From NCBI GenBank assembly GCA_001599755.1, contig BCHX01000009.1, forward strand, positions 124,001 to 188,000: a stretch of DNA of 64,000 bases, in the 5' to 3' direction. This stretch comes from Gliomastix tumulicola (taxonomy: Eukaryota > Ascomycota > Sordariomycetes > Hypocreales > Bionectriaceae). The notes below the pieces were generated by a model that was not told the DNA's origin, searched no databases, and saw only the letters and a list, made by a program, of their open reading frames with translations. Both the position numbers and the translations under genes were made by a program. Below are positions 11,123-22,837 of this stretch, piece by piece; position 1 is the stretch's first letter, and each line of letters starts with the position of its first letter.

Positions 11123-13211
11123 GAATCGCAGCTACAAGACCGTTAAGGGCCAAGCGGTCCAGTCAGCTATCCTTTCACTTTGCACCATCTCGAGGCACAA
11201 TAGATGGAGTTTACTTTTCATGAATACATAGTACCTCGGCAGTGTCTTTCTGAGCCATGTCTACCACTTGTTAGGTCTCGTGTGTGATGGATTCTTTAGA
11301 ATTCCTTCAGGTGCCGTGAGGCGTCATTATCCTTGACTCAGGTTTCAAGTGTTGGTGCTTTCTTAGTCCAAGTAGCTCTGCCTATGTGCCAAGACAGCAC
11401 AGATCTATGAACGTGCCACGTAACAAGTTTAATCTATATCCTTCTCAAAGTTCATGGGTGCCAAATTCGACATGTCACGAGGCTCACGACAATCATGCAG
11501 ATGGGCGAGACGGACGAGTCTTGTCCTATGACGGTTTGTCGACGTAGTGGAAATGCATCGTCCTATAATAATAATCAATCCTACCATGAGCCTTTGAGTA
11601 GTTGTTTGATGCCCGGCATCGATGAGGCGGCAATATATGTGAGGAATCCCTACACTACCACCGAAATGCTGATATTGATGTCCAACGCAGCAGTCCCTAC
11701 GAGGACCGAGGAACGATGAAGAGGTGCGCAGTCCGGGCGAGCCCTGTGGTCGATCCAGACAAGTTTTACGGCGCTGCTGTTCATTACAGCGGCGTGAAGA
11801 AATGCGTAGAGGGAAAAAAGCATACAGCGTTCCATGGCACACATGATGTAGGCCACGGCTAAGCCTGAGTCCTCGTCCAGCATGCCGTCATATCGAAGAA
11901 GCTCACTGCGCAATGCGACATTGCGCATCAGCGACACCACTCTGGACTTCCAGGGCGAACGAACGACTGCGCTGTGAGGGCTCCCGAGTCTGGAGCGATC
12001 TCCATTCTGGCGACAGAGCGCAGTATAACCAACCACATCGTCCAGAGTCATCTCCATCCGACAAGACGAACGTACGAACCTGGATCACTGCCGCATCAAT
12101 TACTCCGGTGATCGTGAGTCCCATCCGAAAATCACCAGACGAGTAAAAACCACCGCTGCCGGACGAGATCTGGTGCAACTTGGCGGCCAAGCACGCCATC
12201 GTAGATGGAGAGGCGCACACTGCACCACATAATAATTCCAAAAAAAAAATCAAAATCGGGAGGGGCGCTCCGGCAGCACCAAATGCAGCCCAATCTGGTA
12301 GCCAGCCAGCCACACACTCTGCGCGAACTCGCCCTCGCAAAAAAAAAAAACGCTGTGTTTGTGTGCTGTGCGGCGATACGCGCCGATAAGGGCGCCAATA
12401 AAGAGTGTAGGCACTTGACAGCAGGAAGAGTAGACAGACAGAAAGAGGTGTGGGTGTGATTTTGCGTGCGTGCGGGCGCAACAGATTGCGTAGGCGGCGG
12501 CGGGTCGACAGCTACGTCGTAATTAGGTGGCGAAATGGGATTTGTTGTGCCGAGTGAAAGCCGAGCTGTCGCAGAGAAAATGAGGGGTTCTGGATATGGA
12601 CACGTTGGCTGGCTCGACTGCGGGCGTTGGGTTCTGCCTCTGGCGACGAATGGGAGGAGGGGGAGGATACGCCGGAAGGCGAAGGGGGAGAAGAAAGAAG
12701 CTCGTACGGTGTGAGTGACAAGTGCCGCAAGGCGGACGTACAAACCGGCATCGCGAGGCCCTCGGAGGACTTGGGACTCTCGCGCGATGGTGTCACACGT
12801 ACATTGATTATCCCCGCAGAGGAGGACAGGACGGAACAAGAGGCGAGTGAAGGCAGCAGAAAGGCCATTTCGCATCACCAGACTGAAGAGTGCTATAAAG
12901 TAGGACCGTCGCACGTTGATGCCAGGCACGAGCAGTCGTCCCGTCATAGAACTAGACATCCACACAGCCCCCTACATCGGCCGTCTCTCCCATCTGCCGC
13001 TTCCACCAGACCTCATCCCTATCGTCGCCGCATCGCACGCACCGCGTCGCATTGCGCGCCATCGCCCACGTCGGGTATCAAAGTCGAGCGCCACTCCACC
13101 TCTCTCTCTCTCGCTCACTCGATACTCGCAATGGTGAAAAACTCCATCCGCCCCTCTCCCGCCGCAGACTGCAGGCCGACAAAAGGAAAGTAAAAGGAGA
13201 GGGAAAAGGTG
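11123..13211. other. 2.1 kb gene-poor stretch
   Basis: No recognisable gene. One open frame on the minus strand (11650..12057) is listed separately. The right part (12.2-13.2 kb) is rich in A-tracts and GC-rich simple sequence, where long open frames on both strands have no ATG start at a sensible place. Confidence 0.4.
11650..12057 (-). CDS. Possible hypothetical protein, weak evidence
   Basis: An ATG-started frame of 135 aa with fairly even codon use and a hydrophobic stretch around residues 78-98 (AYIMCAMERCMLFSLYAF). No homologous family comes to mind. It is included only because the codon pattern is better than that of the surrounding frames. It could equally be a chance frame or part of a spliced gene whose other exons I could not place. 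Confidence 0.18.
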   Translation of the reverse strand: MEMTLDDVVGYTALCRQNGDRSRLGSPHSAVVRSPWKSRVVSLMRNVALRSELLRYDGMLDEDSGLAVAYIMCAMERCMLFSLYAFLHAAVMNSSAVKLVWIDHRARPDCAPLHRSSVLVGTAALDINISISVVV

Positions 13212-13433
13212 CTACTCAGACTCGGGTCGCACGTCAGCCGCGGTGGGGCCCTTCTGAGACTGCTCCTCGACGTAGGTGACGGTCTCGCCCTCCTTCAGGG
13301 ACTTGAAGCCCTGCTTCTGGATGGCGCGGAAGTGGACGAAGAGGTCGTTGCCGCCGTCGTTGGGCGTGATGAAGCCGAAGCCCTTCTCATCGTTGAACCA
13401 CTTGACAGTGCCCGTCTTGCGATCGTCGTCCAT
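13212..13433 (-). CDS. Cold-shock-domain protein, bacterial CspA type
   Basis: An intronless 73-aa protein consisting of one cold-shock domain, a five-stranded OB fold that binds single-stranded nucleic acid (family knowledge). It has KWFNDEKGFGFI (residues 11-22, containing the RNP1 core KGFGFI) and LFVHF (31-35, RNP2). After that come the FKSL.EG..V stretch and the QKGPTAADV ending seen in bacterial Csp proteins. Its length matches bacterial CspA (about 70 aa) rather than multidomain eukaryotic Y-box proteins. The upstream region has a long T-tract and two undetermined bases (13461 and 13474), so the 5' UTR sequence is uncertain. Single-domain Csp proteins occur in some fungi and may derive from bacteria (inference). 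Confidence 0.93.
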   Translation of the reverse strand: MDDDRKTGTVKWFNDEKGFGFITPNDGGNDLFVHFRAIQKQGFKSLKEGETVTYVEEQSQKGPTAADVRPESE

Positions 13434-14268
13434 TGTAGCGGGTTTGGTTGGTATTGATTTNGTGGTGTTGGTTNTTCTTTTTTTTTTTTTTTTTCTTCGC
13501 TTGGTTGGGGGCTGCTTTTTTTCCAAGGGCGGGGGGGTGAGGATCCTGCGGCACGGCGTCAGCCACCGTTCGCGCATCGTCACAAGCCGCGCTGAGGCAT
13601 CCTGCAGTGCGCGCGTGCAGTAGCGCGCGAGAGAGGAGCTTCTCAGTCGACAAGAAAGGGGGAAATAACACGTACCTAGGACCTTTGGTGTATTGCGCGC
13701 GCGTGAGAGGGAGAAACGAAGCCGGAGCGTTGCGTGTGTTGGCGAGAGAAGATTGTGATGAGGTGCGGGGTTGAGGCTGGTGGAGTTTGTTTCCTTCAGG
13801 CGACTTTTTTTGAATTTCCTTTGAGCCGCCCCGCCTCGATTTCTGCGGCAGGTGACACCGTTGTGGTCCTTGCCTTTATCTCTTATCTGGGTTTCGTTCC
13901 AGTCCTTATCTGCGCCCTCCTCATTTAGTCAGCACCTGTCACCTCTCCTCCGTCTTGGGGCTTGGATGGTTGATGACTACGAATTACTAGTAGCAATTAA
14001 TCCTCCACTGATATTGACGTGTTTACGTCAGCCTGCAGCCGGCGAGGGCTGTCGAAGTCACGTCATATTCACGGCCAGAGATGATGCAGCAGGCGACTTC
14101 AAGCGCACGCGTTCCAGGGCCAGTCAAAGGTAAATTTGCATCTACCTGCTGCTAGCTGTTCGCCTGTCAGAGGCGCTTGTGCACACTCAGCACCCGGCCT
14201 CCTCCCCCAGAACGTCCTCCTCCTCTTATATCCATCCTCAGCGCCCGGTCTCTCGCAACGCCCGCCGT
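13434..14268. other. Cold-shock gene promoter and intergenic
   Basis: Contains the 5' UTR/promoter of the cold-shock gene, with a T-homopolymer near 13480-13494 and unresolved bases at 13461 and 13474, then ordinary intergenic sequence up to the 3' end of the small secreted peptide gene. No other gene was found. Confidence 0.5.
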
Positions 14269-14508
14269 CTAGAAGCAGGTGTTGGTGGTGCCCTCGCACA
14301 GTCCAGAGCAGCACTCGATCGTGAACTGGCAGGGCGTTCCCCGAGGGGCGCACTGCCTCTCCTGCGACAATCAGGTCAGCGACATGTCCCCAGCTCGAGA
14401 GGGAGCAGGACAAACCTCGAGGGCAACGGCTGGAGAGTCGGCCGTGGGAAGGGCGAGGGCCGGTGCCATGAAGGCGGCAAAGAGGGTGAGGGAGGCGGCG
14501 AACTGCAT
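14269..14508 (-). CDS. Small secreted cysteine-rich peptide, cystine-knot-like
   Basis: A two-exon gene too short to show as a single frame: 14508..14416 (31 codons), intron 14362..14415 (54 nt, GTTTGT..CAG, with CTGAC as branch site), then 14361..14269 ending in TAG, for 61 aa. The first 20 or so residues are a clear signal peptide (MQFAASLTLFAAFMAPALAL). A short pro-like segment follows. The mature part has six cysteines spaced C-X6-C-X5-CC-X3-C-X6-C, which fits the inhibitor-cystine-knot (knottin) pattern. A TATA box (TATATATG, 14633..14626) lies about 120 bp upstream. Such peptides in plant- or insect-associated fungi are often effectors or antimicrobial peptides (family knowledge); the target here is unknown. 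Confidence 0.83.
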
Positions 14509-15178
14509 CTTGGATGACGGTGTCTTGGGTTGTGGTTTGGTGACGGAGGTAAGTCGAAGTTGCTGTTAAAGCTAATGGTGATGGTGATGGTGATATCTGT
14601 GACAAGAGTCGAGGACCATGCCCATCATATATAACCCCTCGTCTTCTGCTCGACCTCCCATATCATCAGCGAGGCCTCCCCCCGTCCCGTACGGCACGTC
14701 GCCAGAACCCCAGACATGCACCGTAAGCAGTGCAGAAAGCCCACCGACGCCCCGACATTGACGAGTATCCCAATTAGCATCGTCGCACTACACGCCAAGA
14801 CGCACTAAACAGCACTCAGTCGTTGATTCCCAAAGGTCCCTGCCTTGCCTGCGCACACCGCACGGGCGCGATGGCCCGAGTCCGAAGCTTGTTGGGCTGG
14901 CAGCGATCGACATTGCATATGCAGGAGCCCTAGGCGGAATCGTTCCACTGACCCCACGACGGGCGAGGATGGCCATCACCGCCCGGATTCACGAGGCTTT
15001 TGGCTTCGTCAGGGTCGCAATGAGAGAACGCCGACCTGCCTATTCACGCTTAGATACATTATCCTACACGGCGTCTAATTCTCGTATGATTTACATGGAG
15101 AGAGTGGTGAGTTGATCCTGGGTTCCTCCACGGGCGCAGCCACCCAGCTGGCTCCTTGACGCCCAACGTCGCAGGGAC
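14509..15178. other. Intergenic, promoter of the peptide gene
   Basis: Holds the TATA box (14633..14626) and a short GGTGAT repeat (about 14574-14594) in the peptide gene leader, then the 3' flank of the MFS transporter. No other gene was found. Confidence 0.5.
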
Positions 15179-17102
15179 TCAGGAGCTTTTGCAGAATCTG
15201 CTGCGCCGACGTATCCTGTGCCCATACTTCCAGAAGATCCAGGGGAAGGGCACCATAGCCAGGGTCAGGAAGGCTAGCAGCGATGTGGCCCACGGGTAGC
15301 CGAGCGCCTCGTACATCTGCACGCCGAACAGGGGGAATGCCGCTGCAGGGGGGACGGGTAAGCGTCGTCGTGAAGCAGAAATGATCGTCGGTGGTGCGCT
15401 TACCTGCGAATATACAGCGGATGAATACGTTGGCCGCGAGGGCGCTGGCGGCAAAGGTTGGGTAGGCGTCGACCTGCGGGTTCTGGATCAGCGATGCGGA
15501 ATTATGTCGACGGAGGAGGAAGTGCCCCTTACCAAGAACGTAAATATGCCAGTGTACACAAGGAGGTTTCTGCCGTTCATTGTTAACGATCAAGTGGAAC
15601 GTCAGTTGCTCATCGGGACAGCTACTCACCCAGCGCCGAACACGCCCGACCCGATGATCGGCGCGATCCAGTGGACATGGGAGAACGACGTCCAGCCGAA
15701 TATGAACATCCCCCCGGTCACAAAGAAAGATCCGATAATGGTGGTCGGCAGCTGATCCTCCGGCTCCGGCTTGCGCTTCACACTCTGCACTGTCCTACTC
15801 CGCCTCAACCGCAGCTTGTGGTAGCTGAAATCCGCCAACGCGGCGGTCACCATACCGACGAAGAGGCCCACGAACGACAGGCCGATCTGCCAGAGGTTGA
15901 AGCCGTGCAGCGTGCCGAATACGAGCGGGAAGGCGCCGAAGAAGAGGTACAGGATCCCGAGCAGGATGGCGGAGAAGATGCACAGGCTGAGGACCATGGT
16001 CTCGAAGATGAGGAGCTGGAAGGGCCGCAGCAGGGAGAGGCCGATTGCCCTGGCCACAGACTTGTTTGCTGTCTCGACCGGCGCCTTCCAGCGCTCGTCG
16101 CCGGTCTCCTTCCTCATCCTCCGGGCCTTGTTGCGGAGAACAATGGGATCTGACGACGAGATTAGCGACGAGAGACGGGGGCCGAAGCATCGAGGATCAC
16201 TCACGGTACGTCTCCGGCACGAGGAAGACGATGAGCAGCAGCATGACGAATGCCCAGATGAGGAGCACGTAATACGTCCACCGCCACTTGGTGTAGTAGT
16301 TGATGAACCCACCCAGGAGAGGCCCGATCGCTGGCCCCAGGAACGGGGAGATGGAGTACACAAGCATCGGCCCCTTGAGGTGCTCCCTCGCGAAGAGATC
16401 GCTGACAGTCCCGCCCGAGACAGCGAGGAACGCGCTCCCCGACAGCCCGTCGAGGAACCGCGCGACGACCATGGTGGCCAGGTTCTGCGCCACGGCCTGC
16501 GGGATGATCCAGATGAGGTAGCTCGTCCAGGCCACGAGGTAGATGGGCCGGCGGCCGTAGAACTCGCTCAGCGGGCCGAAGACCATGGGGCCGAAGCTGA
16601 TGCCCAGGACAAAGGTCGACAGGCCCAGCGTGGCCGTCAGGCGGGTGCTGCCGAACTCGGCGTTCATCTGCGCGTATGTCGAGGTGTAGATGGAGCTCGC
16701 GGCGGTGCTGCTCGACGTGTCAGCAGCAGTCGATGATGCTCCTACACGGCGACGGGCGAATGGACAGGGGCGTACTTACACGCAGAAGCTGCCGCTGGAG
16801 ACGATGGTCACGATCATCCATTTTCTCAGAATGCCCATGCTTCGGGGGCAGTCCGGATCGTTGTCGCCGCCGTCAAATGCCACTTCGAATACCTGCGTCG
16901 ACGCGTTGGGGGCTTCAGTCGTGCCGCCATTGCTTTGCCCATGCTGCCCGTTGCCAGCTGTGCCTTGAGGAGCCTGGTCATCGCTGTGAGATCCATCCGC
17001 GTCAGCTATTTTCTCGCCGTGACTCTGGCTATCCCCGTCCATCGTAGTCGACTCAGTATCACGTTCGGGGGCCATCTCCTGGTCCCGTTTCCCGATGCTC
17101 AT
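15179..17102 (-). CDS. MFS transporter, DHA1 drug/polyamine exporter type
   Basis: Twelve-helix proton antiporter of the plasma membrane, probably exporting drugs, polyamines or metabolites (family knowledge). Six exons: 17102..16780, 16707..16205, 16149..15630, 15569..15533, 15473..15404 and 15342..15179. The introns are 55-72 nt, the phases are consistent, and the product is 538 aa. The 100-residue N-terminal tail is polar and acidic. After it come SSIYTSTYAQ, the motif-A loop GPLSEFYGRRPIY, a VPETYHP element before the central loop, and YPTFAASALAANVFIR in the C-terminal half. All of these are typical of the TPO1/FLU1-like subfamily. The 37-nt fourth exon is small but needed to keep the frame and the conserved helix. 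No biosynthetic genes adjoin it closely, so the substrate cannot be inferred. Confidence 0.92.
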
Positions 17103-20100
17103 CTTGCCATATCCCGCGATGCGTCAAGGAAACCAAAACAAAATCCAGTTCAAGGACTGATTTCAAATCCAACCATCCTAAATTGATTTTTTTTACCTCG
17201 CACCCTCTTATTAAAGCCCATTAAATCCACTAGCCTCCCAGTGATTGACATCATGACCACTGAAAAGCCCCTTAGCTCCCGCGGATTGACAAATTGCACA
17301 GGGGATGCGAAGGGCGTCAGGCGGGGGTCGGTTGCCCTGTTCGTTGTTGAATGGTCCCTTTTGTTCGCGGCTCGGAGCTGGGCTTCTTGGCGCGAGAGGT
17401 TTTCCCCGGGTTCGGAGGCGGCTGGAGGCGGCTGGGGGTGGGATTGTCGTCTGTGGAAGGGGGGTGGTTGCTTTCTTGGAGTTTCGGTGGGTGAGTCACG
17501 TTGTATTTCGGGCCGGGGAGGTGTCGGCGTGTGCTGTAACGGGAAGTCAACACAAAAGGGAACGCCCACGTCCGGTCGTTGAAGGTTGATGGCATTCTGA
17601 TGAACGGCGTCGTGCCTCGTTCGCCGTTGGATTGGACGCGCTCTAAAGATTGCCCACTGGAGCAAGCATCCAGTCACTCTTTTCCACCTACCCTATACCC
17701 ATTGCCATGCTCTTTTCACTCTCGCAGGGAGGAAAGGAGCCCAGCCGAGGAGAGGCATCAGATGGGCTGATTATTACTTTCTGAGTCTTGTACATCAATT
17801 TCTAGCCTCATGCACAAAAGTCCTTATGACCAAATTCAAGGAGTCGCTGAGCGTTGAGGTGGGAAGTCAAGTGGAGCAAATAGCGATATCGCAAACATGA
17901 GCGTAATGCTTGGAGACCATGAATTGAGGTCGTGCTCTTGTGGCCTTCTCCTTACCATTTGAGCATAGGCAGGTAAGAGTATAGTATCCTAGAAGAGTGC
18001 TTGCTGTATATACCTCTACAAGAATACCAAAGCCAATGAGGCTTTACCGCAGGTGCGGCGACGACCAGGTGGTGGAAGGTCTAGCTTGCTGTGTTGGCCA
18101 CGGATAATCTTTTCTCCGACACCGACCACAGCTTTGGTTTCCAACCTCACGTCCACAATTCGACATACGCACCAACCTTTATCTCGCTTTATACAGATAC
18201 GATCCCGGCCTGCGACTCAGCTTCACGTCCTATTGCACTTAGCATCTTTTGCACACTTATCTGGAGGCGATTGGGCCTGTCCCGGTCCTCCAACTCTTTC
18301 CCTCGGCCGAAATGCGACGCTGGATGTTAGGGTGCTTCGCCATGTCCCCGTCTCCTACAAGACACTGCGCCCTTCGCGTGCTGGACACATGATCGCCTAC
18401 GGCTGCCTCGTCCTCCGACATTTTACTACAAACCCTGCTCTTGAGTCTTTATGGCACACTTGGCCGCAGCTTGACGCTGTCTGGGCCAGGACGAGGAAGC
18501 GGTCGAGAGTGTCGGGACAGTGTCTGCCTGTCGACCTCACCGAAGGCGACCTGCTGCATTTTCGACCAGCACCCTGCGACAGATTCTTCGACGAGCTAGC
18601 TCCGCACCCTCAAGATCCGATGCGAACTCGAACCCCCGACCGAGCATACGGAATGCACATATCAGAGGCTGCAAGCCATACCTTGCTCGGATTCCAGAGG
18701 CCTGCTTCCTGCGCCCGAGAGACCCACGCTTCCGGCCGCCGTCGAACCACAATCTGTCCCTCGCCTGCCAGCCCTCACCAAAGGCTCACCAGCGAAAGGC
18801 TTTATAACCCCCCAAAAGCGCCAGGTCAAATGCCCATCCGACAAGTTAACGCAACGGCAACTTGGGCACACGACAAATTTTCCTACCGTGATTCCGAATA
18901 ACGCCCCGATCCACCGTTCGACTCCAGACTTAAACAAGCCATATTTGCCATTTATGCCATCTATATGCTATCTCTTGCCATTTATCGGAGTAAAACCCGT
19001 CCGGGGGTTTTCGTAGCCTATGCCCGCATTGCGCGCATGGGTGAGCTTTTTGTAGTATTTCTTTTTCACCTTTTCCCCCCACGACTGCCATACTGTGATG
19101 CCTCTAGAGTGCTGCGCCTCGTGCTGTGCTGTGCTGTGCTCAGCCTGTAGAAGCTACTACAGGAGAATGCTTTTAGGTGGTGTGTGCACGCTTTCTTGGT
19201 AAGGGACGCCCGGGACCCCCTTCACGCAGCTACATATTCAGTCACCAGATACAATAGCTGCCACTCCAAGCTTGGGCCCTGCCCGCTAACCTTGAAGTAG
19301 ACTCAATCTGGTCACCGGACCCGCGCTACCTGACGATGCGATTTGACGACAACGATTACGGAACGAGAGTGACAAGCGATAAAGGGGCCACTGGATCGGC
19401 ATCTTCCTTGAGGAGGACCCGCTGCCAGAGTAGATCTTGCTCGGCCCGGTGTGGAACTCGATCTCTACGGGCGGGTTCCCCCACGCTTCTCTCCGCGCCG
19501 GTGCGTGTGCGAAGAGACAAGCGACCTTCGTGATCGACCTCTGGCCCGGCAGCGCCTGTTGCGTCTTCGACCGAATCCGACGGGGATCCCCTAAGATGCG
19601 ATATAGTGGCTGATGGGGGCGAGGGAGCCCTTCGAGAGCGTGCAGATGCGATGCGCTGGGCTGGCGTTGACGCTTGGCGAGGTCATCGTCCCCGTTGCAC
19701 CCAGGCAAACACACTTGGTGATGTTCGAACATCCATCACTCGCCAGGACGTTTTGTCACTCTTGCCGTCCAGTTCAGTGGGATTTTGAGGCCGGCCAAGG
19801 CTGTTCACTTGGGGAACGCAACGACGCGCTCAAAAACACACACGAACCACGATATACGCGGGGCCCAACAGGATCTGGGCCAACATAACGATCGAGACAG
19901 GCGACACCCAGGGCTCTGTCTGGCCTGGCGGATCCAGCGCGCCGTCGATCCCGGTCGCCAGGCCTCCCTGGGAGATTGATGTAACGGTCATTTGGGGAGA
20001 AACCCTCCCAAAGGAGCGTGGCAGAACTGTCCTTGGTTTCAGGTGGGCCGCGATGCCCTCTGGTTCCCTGTTTACGACATGGCAAGCGGTGTGCCCAGCT

Positions 20101-20258
20101 CTCACCCAGATCTGATCAGTGTTGTTTCGGTTCATTAAAATCTAAGAGCGTATGCGTATGCGGCGTCTAGTAAACTGGCCTTTCATCTGACCGTCCCTTA
20201 CACCCGACCGTCGCTCCCGGCGCTCCCGTCGCTCCCGCCCGACCGTCTATCCCAGCCC
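17103..20258. other. 3.2 kb gene-poor stretch
   Basis: GC-balanced DNA without a gene I can support. A 282-codon open frame at 18053-18901 lacks an early ATG and resembles no family. Around 19.3-20.1 kb minus-strand frames have fragmentary protein-like stretches, including one hydrophobic segment near 19880, but no join gives a convincing product; a decayed gene is possible. Short tandem motifs occur near 19117-19140 (TGTGC repeats) and 20205-20240 (CGTCGCTCCC-like repeats). Confidence 0.4.
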
Positions 20259-20900
20259 TCACTCCCCATCTCGTTTTGCTGCGTCCTCGTGACCGGCTTC
20301 ATCCTTGGCATGTTCCTTCTCGACATGCTCTCCCAGGAGTCCAACCATTTTCTCGATGCGTGAGAAGCAAGACTGCTCCCTGATTAATTTGTTTTGATTA
20401 GTAGTTGTATTTGTCGAAATCCAAGATAGATCAGTGCCACGTACTCTTTGTGTATCTTGTCGAGGGTGCTAGCAAGGTTCTTGGCTTGCGCAGCCTGCTC
20501 GGAAACCAGTCTCTCATGGGACTGGGGCAGACTCAGGAGCGCGCTTGAAGTGTGTCATGCTGCAGGGCGTTGTGCTCAGCGAGGAGATCCTCAACGCCTT
20601 TGTTATGGCGTTTCATTTCAGTGAGGATATTCTTCTGAATGGTCTCTTGAGCCTCCAGCTTCACTTGGTTGGCCGTGAGAGCCTGGAGGCATGAAGTCAG
20701 GGTTTCCTGAATTTTCCCTTGGCTTCAGTGTCCTTTGTGTCCTTGTCGGTCCACCAGTCGGTAACCTTCCCGTAGATCGCCAATGTGAGGCTGGCGCCGG
20801 TCAAGGCGCAACTAACCCCTGCGACGACCAGTGCGTAGTGCGCCGTGTCTATCATCGCACTGTCCATGGCGGTCCTCTCTGATGAAGGTAACGGAGGCAT
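20259..20900 (-). pseudogene. Frameshifted gene for a membrane-anchored coiled-coil protein
   Basis: Starts at ATG 20900 and encodes a short N-terminus and one hydrophobic helix (about residues 23-44), then a charged helical region. The frame breaks near 20715 (AAGGGAAAATT) and continues in another frame with LTANQVKLEAQETIQKN and more heptad-like sequence. It breaks again near 20545 and continues with SHERLVSEQAAQAKNLAS. A good intron follows (20380..20444, GTACGT donor, CTACTAAT branch, CAG), and a final exon ends at TGA 20261..20259. Because continuous coiled-coil coding potential spans both breaks, this is a gene with two small indels, either a real pseudogene or assembly errors. Family unknown. 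Confidence 0.6.
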
Positions 20901-22837
20901 GATGTTCGTGGTCGTGACTTGTTTCGGTTCGCTCGCGAGACGGGCAAAGATGGTGGCGGATCATCCACAAGTTGACTGTATGATTAGGAAATGGTTGAAA
21001 GAACAAGAAAAGCCTCGCCATGATGCACTTTTGTGCTTGCCATCTTTTTGTTTGATCAGAACGATAAGACGCCGTCAGCGTCCAAGTGACCTGCTATGAT
21101 TTGTTTGCGCGCGCGTTCTCGCCTAATTTCTACCAATTTGATCCAGAAAGCACGATTCTCAGCCGGGTGAATTTCCTTGAGAAATGCAGGCCCCCTAGAT
21201 ACGCATGCATGTAGTTGAGGAAAAGCTTGAGCAACATGTGTACCTAATTTGTATGGTCCTATGGCATAAGTATTTACTTGAATACATACCGGATCAACCA
21301 AGGCCGCCCAGTCAGTGCCTAACGTAGGCTACAAGCTCACTTCATTGCAAGTAGAGGATATCATAGAGGCAGACAGACCGTATGGAGGCAAGACTAGTAA
21401 AGGCAGATGGGAATTGTAGCAGTCCGGCGTTGGAACAGCTGCCCGGCCTTGTATTACGTGCTATAACCCAAGTAGATGTGGATGGGAAAGTAGCCACTGG
21501 GTATGGTGCGAGCAGCCTTTCTTTTCCCATTCGTTTCGGCCAATACGATTGCAATCGCCCCAGGGGTTCTTAATGATGGGCTTTCTCGTTTAGCAGTTGC
21601 GAGTCAACATTCACGCGCCATCTCTGGCCGTCGGCACACTCCAGCATACTGTTATGGACAATTCACCTGAAATATGCCGTGGAAATTGCTGGATCTTAAA
21701 GAAAGAGTTTGTAAATGGGAAGCCTACAGGGCGCAGGGCGAAGGGAAGAGTCAGAAATTCAACTATTTCTTTTCTTTGCAACTCTAGAACGCAGCGAGGG
21801 ACCCATCGCCACTGTTGGATGAAAGTTGTGCACGTAGGTAGCTTCTTAAAGAGCAGGTACTATCCCGCAAGGGAGCCCCCATCCTCTGGGGTCATCCATG
21901 GGGACGAGGGAATTCTGCTTGCCCAGGCGTACGCCTATTGGGAACGAGAGTGAGTATGCTCAACAGTTCGGGGTGAAGAAATCTGTCTTGTGAAGACGTC
22001 ACCTCGCTCGGATACGGCACCCAGGAAACAGCGCCTTTCCCTCGTGCCGCGCGACTCTCCCGAAGGCAGTGGACAGGTCTGCGATAAGGTCTGACACAAA
22101 GCCGGTGAGCAATGATGCTGGTATCCCAGTGCGAGCGTATCACTTCATTGCCACGGGGCGTGTGAGGGCCCCTCTGGAATCACATACCTACCTCGTCAGA
22201 TTGGGAACGCCAGCCTCTCCCTCTCCAGCTTGCTACGGTGACTCACGTACGAAAAAAAATCTAGGATGGTCAAGGTCGCTTTGGGGCCACAAATCCCGTC
22301 AGCAACTGTTAAGACCGGAAGTAGGGCCGTTCGAACTACGTTCACTCCAAGATGAACAATCCCCAATTGCACTGTTGAGAGCCCAGGTTTGCTTGGAAAG
22401 AGACGTGGAACAGCGACCAGGCCCTCAAGGTTCCCGACTGGGGGGAATCAGAAGCCTTGCGCACTAGCTTGGTCAACACGCTTTATGTTCTAGCACTCTG
22501 CTCAGAGTGCGAATTTCCGTACATAGCGCGCAAAGGAAGAACTCTCAGCTGTTAAGATGAGGATATACATAGAGTTATATATATGGTTATATTTATGCTT
22601 GAAAACTCTATTCGCGTTTATACTATAAGAGGAAGTCAAATGTACAGCTACTGTTTCGGTCAACAACAACAACAACCGGGCCTTGGTTTTCCCGCACTCT
22701 GACAATAAGCTGGCTAGCTCACTTGCCGGCTTCCCTGAGCTAGTCTCTTTTCCTTGTCACAAAACGCCGAAAATCCGTGAGGTCTTGCGCCGCCATCAGA
22801 ATCTCGGACTTCCCATCCACAACGCAAGATACAAGTC
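20901..22837. other. 1.9 kb gene-poor stretch
   Basis: No supported gene. A short AT-rich segment lies at about 22545-22630 just upstream of the next gene. Open frames here are short, lack ATG starts or splice support, and resemble nothing. Confidence 0.4.

Noticed and set aside
12132..12965. 277-codon minus-strand frame upstream of the cold-shock gene
   Set aside because: Low-complexity sequence with A-tracts and no family resemblance; an overlapping plus-strand frame (12627-13193) is equally open, so both look like chance.
17150..17677. 175-codon minus-strand frame upstream of the MFS gene
   Set aside because: GTG start, proline-rich low complexity, and located in the transporter promoter.
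18600..18680. tRNA T-arm-like sequence (GGTTCGAGT on the minus strand)
   Set aside because: No matching acceptor, D or anticodon stems could be drawn around it.
18053..18901. 282-codon open frame on the plus strand
   Set aside because: It begins at a GTG, the first ATG is over 100 codons in, the composition looks like leader/promoter DNA, and it resembles no family.
19286..20135. Minus-strand frames with a hydrophobic segment near 19880
   Set aside because: I tried to join them as an integral membrane protein (RTA1-like) but found no consistent splice set or motif. Kept only as a remark in the gene-poor stretch.
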